Below are positions 17,123 to 26,640 of a stretch of 64,000 nucleotides of DNA, piece by piece; position 1 is the stretch's first letter, and every line of letters starts with the position of its first letter. The notes beneath the pieces are model-generated. The model was not told the DNA's origin. It saw only the letters and a list, made by a program, of their open reading frames with translations, and did no database searches. Location of the stretch: positions 1 through 64,000 of the forward strand of contig UPYT01000020.1 in assembly GCA_900538475.1 (NCBI GenBank), written 5' to 3'. The stretch comes from an uncultured Clostridium sp. GTDB taxonomy: Bacteria > Bacillota > Clostridia > Lachnospirales > Lachnospiraceae. Made by a program: the position numbers and the translations under genes.

Positions 17123-18571
17123 CTAAAATCGGAAATAAATAAAAGGATTGTAGCCGCTGGCCATCATCTCACAGACTGACAGGAAAAACAAAATAACCAG
17201 GACTCCGTCGGTCACAGCACCCAGTCCCTTCTTCTCCAGCTTCTCACGGAGAACCCCAAAAAAGGGCGTACAGAACAACAGAGAAAGCACAAACTGAAGA
17301 ATAAATTTCTTACCAGTAACCAGTTCTGCCAGTTCCCGATCCAGGCTTCCCATCAGACAGCCGGAAAACATATCCCGCAGATACCACAAAGCCTTTTCCA
17401 TCGTATCTGCCCGAAAAAACACCCAGCCAATTTCTACTGTCAACAACGTATAGATATGTCGGAATATCGAAGGCAGGCGTTCCAGAACTCTCCGCAGCCA
17501 AAGCTTTTCCAGAATCAGAAAAAAGGCAAAGTACAGTCCCCAGAAGAGAAAGTTCCAGCTTGCCCCATGCCAGATACCAGTCAGCGCAAATACAATCAGA
17601 AAATTCCGGCAGTTTTTTGCCAGACTGCACCGGCTTCCTCCCAGAGGAATATACACATAATCGCGAAACCAGGTTGAAAGGGAGATGTGCCATCTCCTCC
17701 AGAATTCACTGATACTTTCAGAAAGATACGGGTGATTAAAATTTTCCAGAAAGCGAAAACCAAAAATCCGTCCCAGACCAATCGCCATATCCGAATATGC
17801 CCAAAAATCCAGATAAATCTGAAGTCCATAACAGATAATGCCAATCCATCCGTAGATCATTCCCATTCCCGGCTTCAGTCCAAAAGCCAGATCTGCCGCT
17901 TTTCCCACTGCATTAGACAGCAGAATTTTCTTTACAAACCCTGCCATAAACCGGAAGGTTCCCTCATATACATCCTCTGCCCGCACCTGTCTGCTGCCGA
18001 TTTCCCGCGCCACATCAATATAACGCACAATCGGACCTGCAATCAGCTGGGGAAAGAGCATAATATACAGGGCCAAATCCAGAATATTTCTCTGGACCTC
18101 CACCTTATCCTGATAAACATCAATCAGGTATGACATAATCTGAAAGGTAAAAAAGGAAATTCCAATCGGAAGCACAATATTGGGAATCGGTGATTCCACA
18201 CTGCTTCCAAGGAGGGTGCCTGCCAGCCATGCAGCCGTATCCCCCAGAAGATTCAGATATTTAAATACAATCAGAACTCCCAGATTCCAGACAATCCCCA
18301 GCCAAAATATCATCCGGCGTCTGGCACTGGCCTTTTTCCTGTTATCCCCTTCCTTTTCCCTCTCCATCAAAAGGCCTGCTCCCCAGTTTACTACAACAGA
18401 AACTGCCAGCAGTCCCAGATAATTCAGCCCGCCGTACCCGTAAAAGCATACAGAACAAAATAAAAGCACTGCATTTTTCACCCTGATACTGCGGGTCAGG
18501 GATGCCGCCCCATAAAGTGCCAGGGTACAGGGCAAAAATATAAATAAAAATACCGGTGATGAAAATACCAT
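17123..18571 (-). CDS. MBOAT O-acyltransferase (AlgI/DltB-like)
   Basis: A 482-residue membrane protein of the MBOAT family with many helices, the conserved FNHPYLSESISEFWRRWHIS segment and catalytic histidine in LTGIWHGASWNFLFWG. It matches the AlgI-like branch that passes acetyl groups across the membrane to decorate surface polysaccharides. The next gene upstream encodes an AlgX/AlgJ-like protein only 10 bp away, the usual partner that completes the transfer outside the cell. The acceptor polymer is unknown and could be the glycan made at 30-48 kb, but that link is inference. Confidence 0.92.
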   Translation of the reverse strand: MVFSSPVFLFIFLPCTLALYGAASLTRSIRVKNAVLLFCSVCFYGYGGLNYLGLLAVSVVVNWGAGLLMEREKEGDNRKKASARRRMIFWLGIVWNLGVLIVFKYLNLLGDTAAWLAGTLLGSSVESPIPNIVLPIGISFFTFQIMSYLIDVYQDKVEVQRNILDLALYIMLFPQLIAGPIVRYIDVAREIGSRQVRAEDVYEGTFRFMAGFVKKILLSNAVGKAADLAFGLKPGMGMIYGWIGIICYGLQIYLDFWAYSDMAIGLGRIFGFRFLENFNHPYLSESISEFWRRWHISLSTWFRDYVYIPLGGSRCSLAKNCRNFLIVFALTGIWHGASWNFLFWGLYFAFFLILEKLWLRRVLERLPSIFRHIYTLLTVEIGWVFFRADTMEKALWYLRDMFSGCLMGSLDRELAELVTGKKFILQFVLSLLFCTPFFGVLREKLEKKGLGAVTDGVLVILFFLSVCEMMASGYNPFIYFRF

Positions 18572-18580
18572 GTTATTTTC

Positions 18581-19729
18581 CTACTCTTCCCGTAAAATTT
18601 CCGGATGTTCCAGAACATAGTCAATAAAACCAAAGCTCATATCAGAAACTGCCGTTTCATTCACCTCCAGCACGACCAGATCAATATCCCGCAGACATTC
18701 TCTCATATCCGCCTCCTCGTAGCTGGAAAATTCCTTCACCTGTCCGAATTCTTCTGTAAAGATCTGCCTGTTTTCCATAGAAACATTTTTCCCGAAATAA
18801 TGATTCTGAATCAGGCAGGAAAGGCTCTGTCCCATAAAGCTTCCTCCCCGGCAGAGAAAACCGGGCGCATCTGTCTCTTCATCAGTAATCTCAATCACAG
18901 GCTCATAATACTGATCATAAGGCTTCCCAATGGTATTAAACACTTCAAAAGAATCTGCATCCGGGTAAATCGGATTTTCACAGGGGTTTGCTGTAATGGT
19001 CATTTCCGGAAGATTATAACCGCTTTCCTGCTCCAAAAACTCCCCGAAGGCCGCTCCTGTCATGTTTCCCACATATACAGACCAGTGAAGTCCTGTTCTG
19101 TAGAACAGAGGAACCCGGCTGTCAAATTCTGACTTGTGCTCCTCTAAATACCGGATACTGTCAAAATACCGAATACGGCTTCCAGATAAAGCCTCTGTCA
19201 AAAGCTCATAATTTCCCTCTTTTCTCGGCGGCGCCATAGCCTTGTCCACCCAGGGAAGCTGATCCTCCGTGTAACGAATCTTACAGGGCGTAATAAACAC
19301 ATACATCTGCTTTCCTGCATCCTCCAGAAGCTTCTGGAGGCATTCCAGCTTTTCCACCAGCTCATATGCCCCCTCTTTTGAAACAGGCGCAAAGTACTGC
19401 AGGTAATAGCTGACATTTTCCCAGCTGAAGAGATTCTTATCCTTACTCATGCTGTAATTGATATTTGATACCGTATCCAGCAGAGAAAAGGTAATCTCGT
19501 TGCGAAGCCGGACCATAAAAGGCTTTCCTGGCAAGTGTTGCTGTACATAAGCCTCAAATTCCGTCTGCGCCTGACCGTCTAACAGCTTCTGAGCCGTAAT
19601 TTCCGGAAACTGGGCCTGATTTTCCACTCCGCTGAACCGAAATTTTTCATCTGTTCCTTTCAAAATCAGCGGAGACAGCATCACGGCAGCTGCAGCTGCC
19701 GGAAGCAAAAATAATCGAATTGGTTTCAC
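18581..19729 (-). CDS. DHHW/AlgX-like SGNH-type acetylation protein
   Basis: The mature part has the SGNH-like pattern of AlgX/AlgJ and DHHW-family proteins: YVFITPCKIRYTEDQLPW, then a TGLHWSVYVGNMTGAAF catalytic-type segment with His-Trp, and later GGSFMGQSLSCLIQNHYF. A signal anchor (IRLFLLPAAAAAVMLSPLIL) starts right after the GTG at 19729, which I prefer. An in-frame ATG at 19858 would add 43 residues of unlikely sequence. It is 10 bp upstream of the MBOAT gene, and the pair forms a polysaccharide O-acetylation module. Confidence 0.8.
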   Translation of the reverse strand: MKPIRLFLLPAAAAAVMLSPLILKGTDEKFRFSGVENQAQFPEITAQKLLDGQAQTEFEAYVQQHLPGKPFMVRLRNEITFSLLDTVSNINYSMSKDKNLFSWENVSYYLQYFAPVSKEGAYELVEKLECLQKLLEDAGKQMYVFITPCKIRYTEDQLPWVDKAMAPPRKEGNYELLTEALSGSRIRYFDSIRYLEEHKSEFDSRVPLFYRTGLHWSVYVGNMTGAAFGEFLEQESGYNLPEMTITANPCENPIYPDADSFEVFNTIGKPYDQYYEPVIEITDEETDAPGFLCRGGSFMGQSLSCLIQNHYFGKNVSMENRQIFTEEFGQVKEFSSYEEADMRECLRDIDLVVLEVNETAVSDMSFGFIDYVLEHPEILREE

Positions 19730-19853
19730 GTTCTTTTCTTCTTTCTTCAAAATAAATGGGCGAAGACTGAGTCTCCGCCTGTACAGGCCGCTCCCTGCGG
19801 CAAAACTCTTCCAATACGAAATAATCCTACCACACCAGCCCAAAAAAGAAAAG

Positions 19854-19961
19854 AGCAATCCGCTCAGCCTCTATGTAGCAGCGCCGTGTCTGCGCACGAT
19901 CACCTGCGCTGCTCAGGCATTGCCTGAATCTATAGAAAGCATCAGCTGAATGCGGATTGCT
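19854..19961 (-). ncRNA. Highly structured intergenic element, function unknown
   Basis: A 108-nt segment closed by a perfect 10-bp outer helix: AGCAATCCGC (19854-19863) with GCGGATTGCT (19952-19961). Inside are a GCAGCGC/GCGCTGC hairpin, a TCAGG...CCTGA hairpin, and CTCAGC/GCTGA pairing that extends the outer helix. On the minus strand the closing arm is followed by CTTTTCTTTTTT, so it can end transcripts from the SPOCS gene. It is far larger than a plain terminator and may be a structured RNA or a dispersed repeat. I do not recognise it as a known family. Confidence 0.5.
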
Positions 19962-20009
19962 ATACTTTATTATATGCTTATTTTTCTCTGTGGTTCCTCT
20001 TTCCAAACT

Positions 20010-21602
20010 CTACCGGACTATCTCCTTCACCAGAATCAGACTATCCCCAGGGTGAAGCTCCTCTGAGGTCAGTCCATTGGTTTCCATCACATGCTCTGCT
20101 GTTGTGCGGAACCGCTTGGCAATCTCCCACAGACTGTCCTTTTCCTGCACCACATACCCAACGATTCCTGGCGCCTCCTTCAGCCTCCTCCTGTCAAGTG
20201 GAGAGGTCTGTGCCTGAAGAATCACCGACTGACATACCGGCTGTAAAACCAGCACCTCCAGCAAAAGAACCGCCTTAATTTCCACGATGTCCCCTCCGGC
20301 CATTACAGCCGTCAGCTGCTCCACCCCCTGTTCCAGATACCAGACACTGTCCTTTGTAATTCCCGGGGCCTCTGCATCATAGTGAAACGGCAGCAGCTCT
20401 GTTACAGACTGAATGGGACAGCTGTCATCGTCTGTAAGATACAGAAGCTTTACCTCCAGAACTCCATCTAAAGAAAGCATATCCTCCCCTGCTTCCGCCT
20501 GATCCAGCTTCACCAGGCCGCTGCTGTGACAGATCTGCAGCACCCGCTGCCCTCCCGGCAGCTGTATCTTCTCAGAAATTTTACATTTTCCTGCATTCCG
20601 GGTCAAAATCTGATCAAAGCATGCTTCCCCGGTTTCCACAGTCAGCTCCCGGTTTACCCCGTACATATCACTGAGAATTTCCAACGGCTGCTCCTCATAC
20701 AGGCGAATATCCAGCTCAATTACCGCATCCAGAGCCAGCTCTCTCATTTCGCCGTCATAATCCGGTTTCTCCTCAATACTTTTATGAACCAGACGCAGAT
20801 CAATGGCCGGAATCATTTCCTCAACTGCGCCTGCCATTTCCACCTCGCCGGAAAAAGGAATGCTCTCCTCCAGCCACTGAACCGTCTCACTTTCCCCCTC
20901 ACCTTCATAAATCAAAAATACCAGCAACGTTCCTTCCAACCGTATTTTCCCATCCAGCGGGCGGGCCAGAGCGCCGCTCAGCCGCATTTCCATCCATAAA
21001 ATCCGTCCAATGGCAGGTTTGCTTCCAGAAAGAGTCATCTCCTCCTTTACCCGGTAAGTGTCCTTTCTTCGAAGAGCAATCGCTGCTGCATTCACAGCTC
21101 TCGTCTTTGTCTCAATCTGCGGAAACGTCAATTCACCAGAACCGTCATCCTCCTTCTGAAGGGCTCCAAGCGCCACTGCTGCCTCTGTATCAAACAGCGC
21201 CTCCACCCGCACCTCCAGCGTCACCACAGCCTGAATACTAAGCTTCCTGGAATTAATGATTCCTGCATTTAAATCCTCCATCTTCCAGGAAACACTGACA
21301 TAATCCCGCTCCTCCAATCCCGGCACATTCACCATTTCCTCAAATGGAATCAACCCTCCCAGAGTCTGAAGACCGCCCTCCTCTTTCCGATACAGAACAT
21401 GAAAGTCCAATTTTCCCCGAATCGTTACCTTCTCACTCTGAACTCTGGCCGGTTCCAGCTGTACCTCGCCCGAATCCAGAATTACCTGAGCAATGTCACT
21501 CATGGTATCCGGCACAATAAAATCATCATCCAGAGTTACCTGGGTATCCACCTGTGTTTTCCACCGATTCATATGTATGTTTTTTTTCACCAGCTCCAGC
21601 AT
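20010..21602 (-). CDS. SPOCS (DUF3794) and LysM domain protein
   Basis: About 530 residues. The protein starts with MLELVKKNIHMNRWKTQVDT and contains repeated DUF3794/SPOCS domains, seen in IVPDTMSDIAQVILDSGEVQ and again in the middle and C-terminal parts. A LysM domain follows at the end (YVVQEKDSLWEIAKRFRT...LHPGDSLILV). This architecture occurs in proteins associated with the spore coat or envelope of clostridia. I chose the ATG at 21602 over the GTG at 21617 on ribosome binding site spacing (AAGGTGG). The location near spoIIID fits a sporulation role. Confidence 0.87.
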   Translation of the reverse strand: MLELVKKNIHMNRWKTQVDTQVTLDDDFIVPDTMSDIAQVILDSGEVQLEPARVQSEKVTIRGKLDFHVLYRKEEGGLQTLGGLIPFEEMVNVPGLEERDYVSVSWKMEDLNAGIINSRKLSIQAVVTLEVRVEALFDTEAAVALGALQKEDDGSGELTFPQIETKTRAVNAAAIALRRKDTYRVKEEMTLSGSKPAIGRILWMEMRLSGALARPLDGKIRLEGTLLVFLIYEGEGESETVQWLEESIPFSGEVEMAGAVEEMIPAIDLRLVHKSIEEKPDYDGEMRELALDAVIELDIRLYEEQPLEILSDMYGVNRELTVETGEACFDQILTRNAGKCKISEKIQLPGGQRVLQICHSSGLVKLDQAEAGEDMLSLDGVLEVKLLYLTDDDSCPIQSVTELLPFHYDAEAPGITKDSVWYLEQGVEQLTAVMAGGDIVEIKAVLLLEVLVLQPVCQSVILQAQTSPLDRRRLKEAPGIVGYVVQEKDSLWEIAKRFRTTAEHVMETNGLTSEELHPGDSLILVKEIVR

Positions 21603-21704
21603 AAAAAAAGCACCCACCTTACCTTCCAGATTTGATTCCGAGGCAATCCGCCGTCGAAATCATCTTCTACAGAAAGTTTATGTGAATGCTTTTCAAATTA
21701 TGAA

Positions 21705-22550
21705 CTACTGGTCATACTCTTCCAGAAAGTGATGACGTTTCCCGTCCTTCACATATCCAATGCAGGCATCCAGATTCACATTCTCCACACTCTTGAAAAT
21801 ATTCGTTTCAATGTGGGGATTTACCTGCCGGAAATGCTGAATCAGCTCCTTCATCTCCTGACGCTTGGAAGAATGAACCTCCTCCTCCAATGCTCTCTCC
21901 CGGGCAATCCGCTCTGTAAAGCGACAGGCGCACTGAAGAAATCGCAAATGGTTATATTCCTTCCAGGCAAGAATATCCTGCTCTTTCACCAGATACAGAG
22001 GACGAATCAGCTCCATACCTTCAAAATTCGTGCTGTGAAGCTTCGGCATCATCGTATTCACCTGCGCTCCATACAGCATACTCATCAATATCGTTTCAAT
22101 CACATCGTCAAAATGATGGCCCAGAGCAATTTTATTACAGCCCAGCTCCCGGGCATTGGCATAGAGATTGCCCCGGCGCATCCGCGCGCACAGATAACAG
22201 GGAGAACCGCCTGCATCCACTACTGTCTCAAAAATATCCGACTCAAAAATCGTAACCGGTATTCCCAGGAGCTTTGCATTCTCCTCAATCAACTGACGGT
22301 TCGCCGGATGATATCCCGGATCCATCACAAGAAACTTCAGTCCGAACTCCATTTTCCCGTGGCGAAGAATCTCCTGCATACACTTTGCCAGAAGCATTGA
22401 ATCCTTTCCGCCGGAAATGCAGACTGCAATATTGTCCCCTTCCTGAATCATATCATATTCATTAAGCGCTTTTACAAAGGGACGCCAGATTTCCTTACGG
22501 AAACGCTTGATAATGCTGCGCTCAATTTCCACTGTACGGGGATCAGACAC
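21705..22550 (-). CDS. TtcA-like PP-loop ATPase (tRNA thiolation family)
   Basis: A 281-residue protein with the PP-loop SGGKDSMLLAKCMQEIL near residue 47, a CYLC cysteine pair near 117, GHHFDDVIETILMSMLYG, and a third cysteine cluster RFLQCACRF. This matches the TtcA/TuS class that binds an iron-sulfur cluster and thiolates tRNA cytidine-32 or related bases. Its start overlaps the end of cysE by 8 bp, so cysteine synthesis and a sulfur-using tRNA enzyme are coupled. The exact modified base in this organism is not certain. Confidence 0.87.
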   Translation of the reverse strand: MSDPRTVEIERSIIKRFRKEIWRPFVKALNEYDMIQEGDNIAVCISGGKDSMLLAKCMQEILRHGKMEFGLKFLVMDPGYHPANRQLIEENAKLLGIPVTIFESDIFETVVDAGGSPCYLCARMRRGNLYANARELGCNKIALGHHFDDVIETILMSMLYGAQVNTMMPKLHSTNFEGMELIRPLYLVKEQDILAWKEYNHLRFLQCACRFTERIARERALEEEVHSSKRQEMKELIQHFRQVNPHIETNIFKSVENVNLDACIGYVKDGKRHHFLEEYDQ

Positions 22551-23190
22551 CTTTCTTTTCCTCCAGTTCCGCGGTCAGCCGTCTGACCTCATTTTCCAGT
22601 TCCTTCACCCGCTCCTCCATTTTACAGAAATGCTCCAGAGTCATGGGCTTTTCCTTCGGCGCTACCGGAACCCCGGCTACCTTTACCGGCCGTGCCGGAA
22701 CACCTACCGCTGTAGTATCATTCTCCAGAGGCTTCAAAAGCACTGCGTTTGCCGCGATCGTACAGTTGTCTCCCACCTCAAATGCACCCAGAATCTTAGC
22801 GCCGGAACCAACAGTTACATTCTTTCCCAGGGTAGGATGACGTTTGCCCTTGTTCAGACCTACGCCGCCCAGGGTAACTCCCTGATAAATCGTACAGTTA
22901 TCTCCTACCACTGTAGTTTCTCCAATTACCACGCCGCAGCCATGGTCAATCAGAATTCCGTGTCCCATCTCCGCTCCCGGATGAATTTCAATCAACGTAA
23001 AAAAACGGGCAATCTGAGAAATCATACGGGCTATAAAAAACATTCTGTGCTTATAAAACCAGTGAGCAAACCGATGCCAAATCAGAGCATGAACCCCCTG
23101 GTACAGCAAAAGCACCTCCAACGCACTGCGTGCAGCCGGATCCCGCTCCTGAACAGCCTTGACATCCAGCCAAATATCCTTCAAAATCAT
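22543..23190 (-). CDS. cysE: Serine O-acetyltransferase
   Basis: The protein of about 215 residues has the N-terminal helical part of SAT (ILKDIWLDVKAVQERDPAARS) and a left-handed beta helix of hexapeptide repeats with IDHGCGVVIGETTVVGDN and GVTLGGVGLNKGKRHPTLG. It acetylates serine with acetyl-CoA for cysteine synthesis. The short form is typical for Firmicutes. I used the ATG at 23190; a GTG three codons upstream is possible. The -35 TTGGCA (23364-23369) and -10 TAAATT (23341-23346) at 17 bp lie upstream, leaving a leader of about 145 nt with a long hairpin. Confidence 0.93.
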   Translation of the reverse strand: MILKDIWLDVKAVQERDPAARSALEVLLLYQGVHALIWHRFAHWFYKHRMFFIARMISQIARFFTLIEIHPGAEMGHGILIDHGCGVVIGETTVVGDNCTIYQGVTLGGVGLNKGKRHPTLGKNVTVGSGAKILGAFEVGDNCTIAANAVLLKPLENDTTAVGVPARPVKVAGVPVAPKEKPMTLEHFCKMEERVKELENEVRRLTAELEEKKGV

Positions 23191-23224
23191 AGTCAGCACC
23201 TTATCCTTCTTTTAGGCAGACCCG

Positions 23225-23309
23225 GCCGGCTTCCTTCCTCTCCCCAACAAAAAACCTTTTGAGAAATTCTCTGTCTGAATGGAGATGTACTGAAAGAAGC
23301 CGGCTTTTT
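23225..23309. promoter_or_regulatory. Long inverted repeat in the cysE leader
   Basis: The arms GCCGGCTTC (23225-23233) and GAAGCCGGC (23296-23304) pair perfectly around a 62-nt loop. The loop itself contains a GAGAATTTCTC hairpin followed by AAAAGGTTTTTT on the minus strand. The outer arms have TTTTT on the plus-strand side. In the cysE transcript it could be an attenuator; on the plus strand it reads as a terminator, but no plus-strand gene precedes it. No known cysteine riboswitch or T-box motif is present. Confidence 0.4.
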
Positions 23310-23340
23310 GGTCATATCATCATTCTTTATGAACAGTTCT

Positions 23341-23369
23341 AATTTACCATATGTCCGCAAATCTGCCAA
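23341..23369 (-). promoter_or_regulatory. Promoter of cysE and the TtcA-like gene
   Basis: On the minus strand -35 TTGGCA (23364-23369) and -10 TAAATT (23341-23346) are separated by 17 bp. This places the transcript start near 23334. Confidence 0.5.
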
Positions 23370-23454
23370 GTGAAATTTATCTCAGGAGCCAACAGATAAA
23401 CATTGAAAATACAGTCTCCCTCAACCTGTCAAAAAGAAGGCCCTCTGCCATGAT

Positions 23455-23886
23455 TTACTGAAAAATCACCGGATTTTCCAGATATTCTGTTTGAATCACC
23501 AGAAATGGATAGGATTTCTCAACGCCAACCTCTTCCCCCTTCTGAGGTCCCAGCAATTCCGTATCCACTACAATTGAATTTTCCGTCAGGTACAGTTCCC
23601 GCACAGCAATGCTATATCCCCCTGTAGCCTGTTCTCCATATCCCACCACTATGTAAAGCCCCTGATCATTACTGTAGGTCAGTTTAAACGGCGCTGCCTT
23701 CTTCTCTGCCACCAGCTTCGCAAGCTCTTCCGGCAGTTCCGCTTCACTTACTACAGCAAACTCCAGATCCCTTACCTTATCCTGATCCTCCTTTTCCACA
23801 CTGCAGCCCGTCAGAAATCTTGCCATAAATGCCCAAAGAAACAGAGCCGCAGTCAGAACAACCTTTCCCCTCCGCCTTTTGTCCAT
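23455..23886 (-). CDS. PrcB-domain lipoprotein
   Basis: A 143-residue secreted lipoprotein with lipobox LTGC near residue 28 and the PrcB_C domain signature YGEQATGGYSIAVRELYL. PrcB was named as part of the dentilisin protease complex of Treponema, but most Firmicute members stand alone, and no protease gene is next to this one. It sits between cysE and spoIIID on the same strand. Function is unknown; an extracytoplasmic binding or inhibitor role is only a guess. Confidence 0.75.
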   Translation of the reverse strand: MDKRRRGKVVLTAALFLWAFMARFLTGCSVEKEDQDKVRDLEFAVVSEAELPEELAKLVAEKKAAPFKLTYSNDQGLYIVVGYGEQATGGYSIAVRELYLTENSIVVDTELLGPQKGEEVGVEKSYPFLVIQTEYLENPVIFQ

Positions 23887-23984
23887 AAATCAGCCTCCCT
23901 ATTGCTATGATTACTTATAATCTATTCAGGAGACAGACCTGTTTATGCATCCTTTTACAGAAATCGAATGACGGAAGGATTCTT

Positions 23985-24269
23985 TTATTTTATCGAATCA
24001 TCATCTCGACTGCAGATAGCCAGCCGATGCTGATATTTTTCCTTTGTGGCCATACCGCCGCGAATATGGCGCTCCGACTTGTTAATATTTAAAATCACCC
24101 TGGCTCTGGCAGCCAGAGATGGATTGATGTGTTCCAGGCGTTCTGTTACGTCTTTATGAACCGTACTCTTACTAATCCCAAACTTCTTTGCTGTCTGCCG
24201 TACTGTTGCATGATGCTCAATAATATAGTTGGCAATGGCTGCCGCCCGCTCTTCAATGTAATCCTTCAT
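23985..24269 (-). CDS. spoIIID: Sporulation transcription factor SpoIIID
   Basis: The 94-residue protein matches SpoIIID along its length: IANYIIEHHATVRQTAKKFGISKSTVHKD is the helix-turn-helix, followed by the basic RARVILNINKSERHIRGGMAT tail (shown as RARVILNINKSERHIRGG plus MAT). SpoIIID is made in the mother cell under sigma-E and both activates and represses coat and cortex genes. Its presence is strong evidence that the organism belongs to the endospore-forming Firmicutes. Confidence 0.95.
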   Translation of the reverse strand: MKDYIEERAAAIANYIIEHHATVRQTAKKFGISKSTVHKDVTERLEHINPSLAARARVILNINKSERHIRGGMATKEKYQHRLAICSRDDDSIK

Positions 24270-24342
24270 GGGCTTTTCCCCTGAATACGTTTTTTACATT
24301 GTATGAGCCTGCGTCAGACATCTATGACAAAAACAGACGCCC

Positions 24343-25125
24343 TTACTTCATCGCCGTAAACCGCAGAGACAGGCAGCTCAGACCGCCGTCAATCTTCCGA
24401 AATTCCGAGGTGTCCACCAGAATCACCTCATATCCCATTTCCTTCACCAGCTTCTCCACCGTCGGATAACCGGCCGGGACGAGTACCTTATCATTCACCC
24501 AGATACAGTTAGCCGCATAAGCCTCATTTTCCGGAATCTCATAACGATTGTAAGCGGCAAACTCTGCTTTATCCTTAAACTCTCCGGAAACCAGCATATT
24601 GTTGTTCTCCAGATAATTGACCCCTGTCTTTAAATGAAGTACCTTTTCCAGCGGAACCTCTACAACCGTATAACCGTATTTTGCCAGAATTTCAGAAAAC
24701 TGGCGGATTCCCTCCTCATTCGTTCTCGCAGAACGGCCAATATAAAAGGTATCTCCCACCATCATCACATCTCCGCCCTCCATCGTACCAGGAGACTGAA
24801 TATACTCAATGCACTCCTCCGGATAAAACTGTTTAATCACCGGAATCATAGCTTCCGTCTCCTTTGTCCGGGTGGCAGCGCCAGGATTGGAAATCACCGC
24901 ACACTTTTTCGTCAGGACTGCTGTATCCTCAACAAAACAGCTGTCCGGAAAATTTTCATCTGCCGGAAGCACAGTCACCTCCACGCCGCATTGCTTCAAT
25001 GCTGTAATATAGCTTTCATGCTGCTTCAGCGCCTTCTCATAATCCGGCTTTCCCAGCACCGGAGCAGAAGTAATTCCTTCTGTAACAGCCTTACACGGTG
25101 TTTTTACAATCACATTCTTAAACAT
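24343..25125 (-). CDS. DDAH-like guanidino hydrolase (amidinotransferase superfamily)
   Basis: A 260-residue protein of the pentein fold with PDSCFVEDTAVL near residue 60, EGGDVMMVG near 117, the catalytic histidine segment LHLKTGVNYL near 160, and the nucleophile cysteine in GGLSCLSLRF near the C terminus. The family hydrolyses (di)methylarginine or related guanidino compounds to citrulline. It lies upstream of, and on the same strand as, an arginine/polar amino acid ABC transporter, which suggests scavenging of an arginine-like compound. Other pentein hydrolase activities (citrullinase, arginine deiminase-like) remain possible. Confidence 0.85.
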   Translation of the reverse strand: MFKNVIVKTPCKAVTEGITSAPVLGKPDYEKALKQHESYITALKQCGVEVTVLPADENFPDSCFVEDTAVLTKKCAVISNPGAATRTKETEAMIPVIKQFYPEECIEYIQSPGTMEGGDVMMVGDTFYIGRSARTNEEGIRQFSEILAKYGYTVVEVPLEKVLHLKTGVNYLENNNMLVSGEFKDKAEFAAYNRYEIPENEAYAANCIWVNDKVLVPAGYPTVEKLVKEMGYEVILVDTSEFRKIDGGLSCLSLRFTAMK

Positions 25126-25179
25126 ATTCTTTCCCCTTTTCTCTTACACTCTTAATATTCACAGGTATGCTTCCTTATA

Positions 25180-25902
25180 TCATAGCATCTTTGATAAAAA
25201 TTCCTTCAGCCGTGGATTCTTCGGATTGGAAAATAACTCCTCGGGCGTATTCTGCTCCTTAATCTGTCCCTCGTCCACAAACATGACTCTTGTCGCCACC
25301 TCTCTGGCAAATCCCATTTCATGGGTCACAATTACCATCGTCATACCCTCGTCTGCCAGTTCTCGAATCAAATCCAGCACCTCTCCAACCATTTCCGGAT
25401 CCAAAGCAGAGGTCGGCTCATCAAACAGCATAACCTCCGGATTCATAGCAAGCGCCCGGACAATGGCAATCCTCTGCTTCTGACCGCCTGACAGCATAGC
25501 CGGATAGGTATCTGCCTTGTCAAGAAGACCGATTCGCTCCAGAAGGCGTCTTGCATTCTCCTCCGCTTCTTTTCTGGTCTGCAGCTTCAAATGAACAGGC
25601 GCCAGAATAATATTTTCCAAAACAGTCAAATGAGGAAACAGATTAAAATGCTGGAAAACCATTCCCATTTTCTGACGCATCCTATCAATATCCACATTCA
25701 CATCCGTCATATTCACGCCGTCAAACCAGATTTCCCCCTCCGTCGGAATTTCCAGAAGATTCAGACAGCGGAGAAATGTGCTTTTTCCAGAGCCGGAAGG
25801 CCCAATTACCGCAATCTTTTCTCCCTGGGAAATATGCTCTGTAATGCCATTCAGCACTGACAGTTCCCCAAACTGCTTTTTCAGATTTTTAACCTCTATC
25901 AC
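25180..25902 (-). CDS. Polar amino acid ABC transporter ATPase (GlnQ/HisP type)
   Basis: About 240 residues with Walker [10 protein letters not shown], signature [15 protein letters not shown], Walker [15 protein letters not shown] and the H-loop VTHEMGFA. I chose the GTG at 25902, which gives the normal GlnQ length; an ATG at 25935 would add 11 residues inside the permease gene. It overlaps the permease by 14 bp. With the permease and binding protein it forms a complete PAAT importer, probably for arginine or a similar cationic or polar amino acid. Confidence 0.93.
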   Translation of the reverse strand: MIEVKNLKKQFGELSVLNGITEHISQGEKIAVIGPSGSGKSTFLRCLNLLEIPTEGEIWFDGVNMTDVNVDIDRMRQKMGMVFQHFNLFPHLTVLENIILAPVHLKLQTRKEAEENARRLLERIGLLDKADTYPAMLSGGQKQRIAIVRALAMNPEVMLFDEPTSALDPEMVGEVLDLIRELADEGMTMVIVTHEMGFAREVATRVMFVDEGQIKEQNTPEELFSNPKNPRLKEFLSKML

Positions 25903-26617
25903 TTCTCGCCAACCTCTTTTCCAATTTTGAAACACCTGTCGAAAGCCCGTATACCAGCAGGAAATAAATCAGCGCTACTGCCAGCAGCGGAAAATAGGGC
26001 TGCATGGTACGGCTGCGCACCAGATCACTGGCCCGTGTCAAATCCACAACTGCAATCAATCCCACAATCGACGTTTCCTTTAAAACGGCAATAGCCTCAT
26101 TGCACAGAGCCGGAAGGATATTCTTCAAAGCCTGAGGCAAAATAATCAGCCGCATCGCATCCACACGATTCAGACCTAAAGAGCGTCCCGCCTCCATCTG
26201 GCCGCCATCCACTGACTGGATACCTGCACGGATTACCTCTGACACATAAGCGCCGGAATTCAAACCAAAGGCAACAATAGCAACCACCATTCCATCCGAT
26301 ACGCCTCGAAGAACAATAAACGCCATAATCATCAGCTGAATTGCCAGAGGAGTGCCGCGAATCACAGCCACATAAGCTGCCATCAGCCGGTCTATAACTC
26401 CAATCACTGCGCTTCCAAATGTCCGTTTCTTTCTCGGATCCTTCTGAGAGGCCATATAACGAAATACTGCAATCACAACACCTATCAGAATACCAATAGC
26501 TGCTGCTGCCAGTGTAATGATCATGGTATTCACAAAGCCCTTCAGAAAAATCTTCCAGCGGCTATCTACAATAAATGCCTTTTGAAACTGAGATAAAAAG
26601 CTCTCAAACAAACTCAT
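25889..26617 (-). CDS. Polar amino acid ABC transporter permease
   Basis: A 242-residue membrane protein of the HisMQ type with the motif [20 protein letters not shown]...[15 protein letters not shown] (EAA-like loop) near residues 140-170 and five helices. It lies between the binding protein gene (24 bp upstream) and the overlapping ATPase gene, so one permease type forms a homodimer. The substrate class is polar amino acids. Confidence 0.93.
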   Translation of the reverse strand: MSLFESFLSQFQKAFIVDSRWKIFLKGFVNTMIITLAAAAIGILIGVVIAVFRYMASQKDPRKKRTFGSAVIGVIDRLMAAYVAVIRGTPLAIQLMIMAFIVLRGVSDGMVVAIVAFGLNSGAYVSEVIRAGIQSVDGGQMEAGRSLGLNRVDAMRLIILPQALKNILPALCNEAIAVLKETSIVGLIAVVDLTRASDLVRSRTMQPYFPLLAVALIYFLLVYGLSTGVSKLEKRLARSDRG

Positions 26618-26640
26618 ATCCTGCCTCCTGAAATCCCCGG

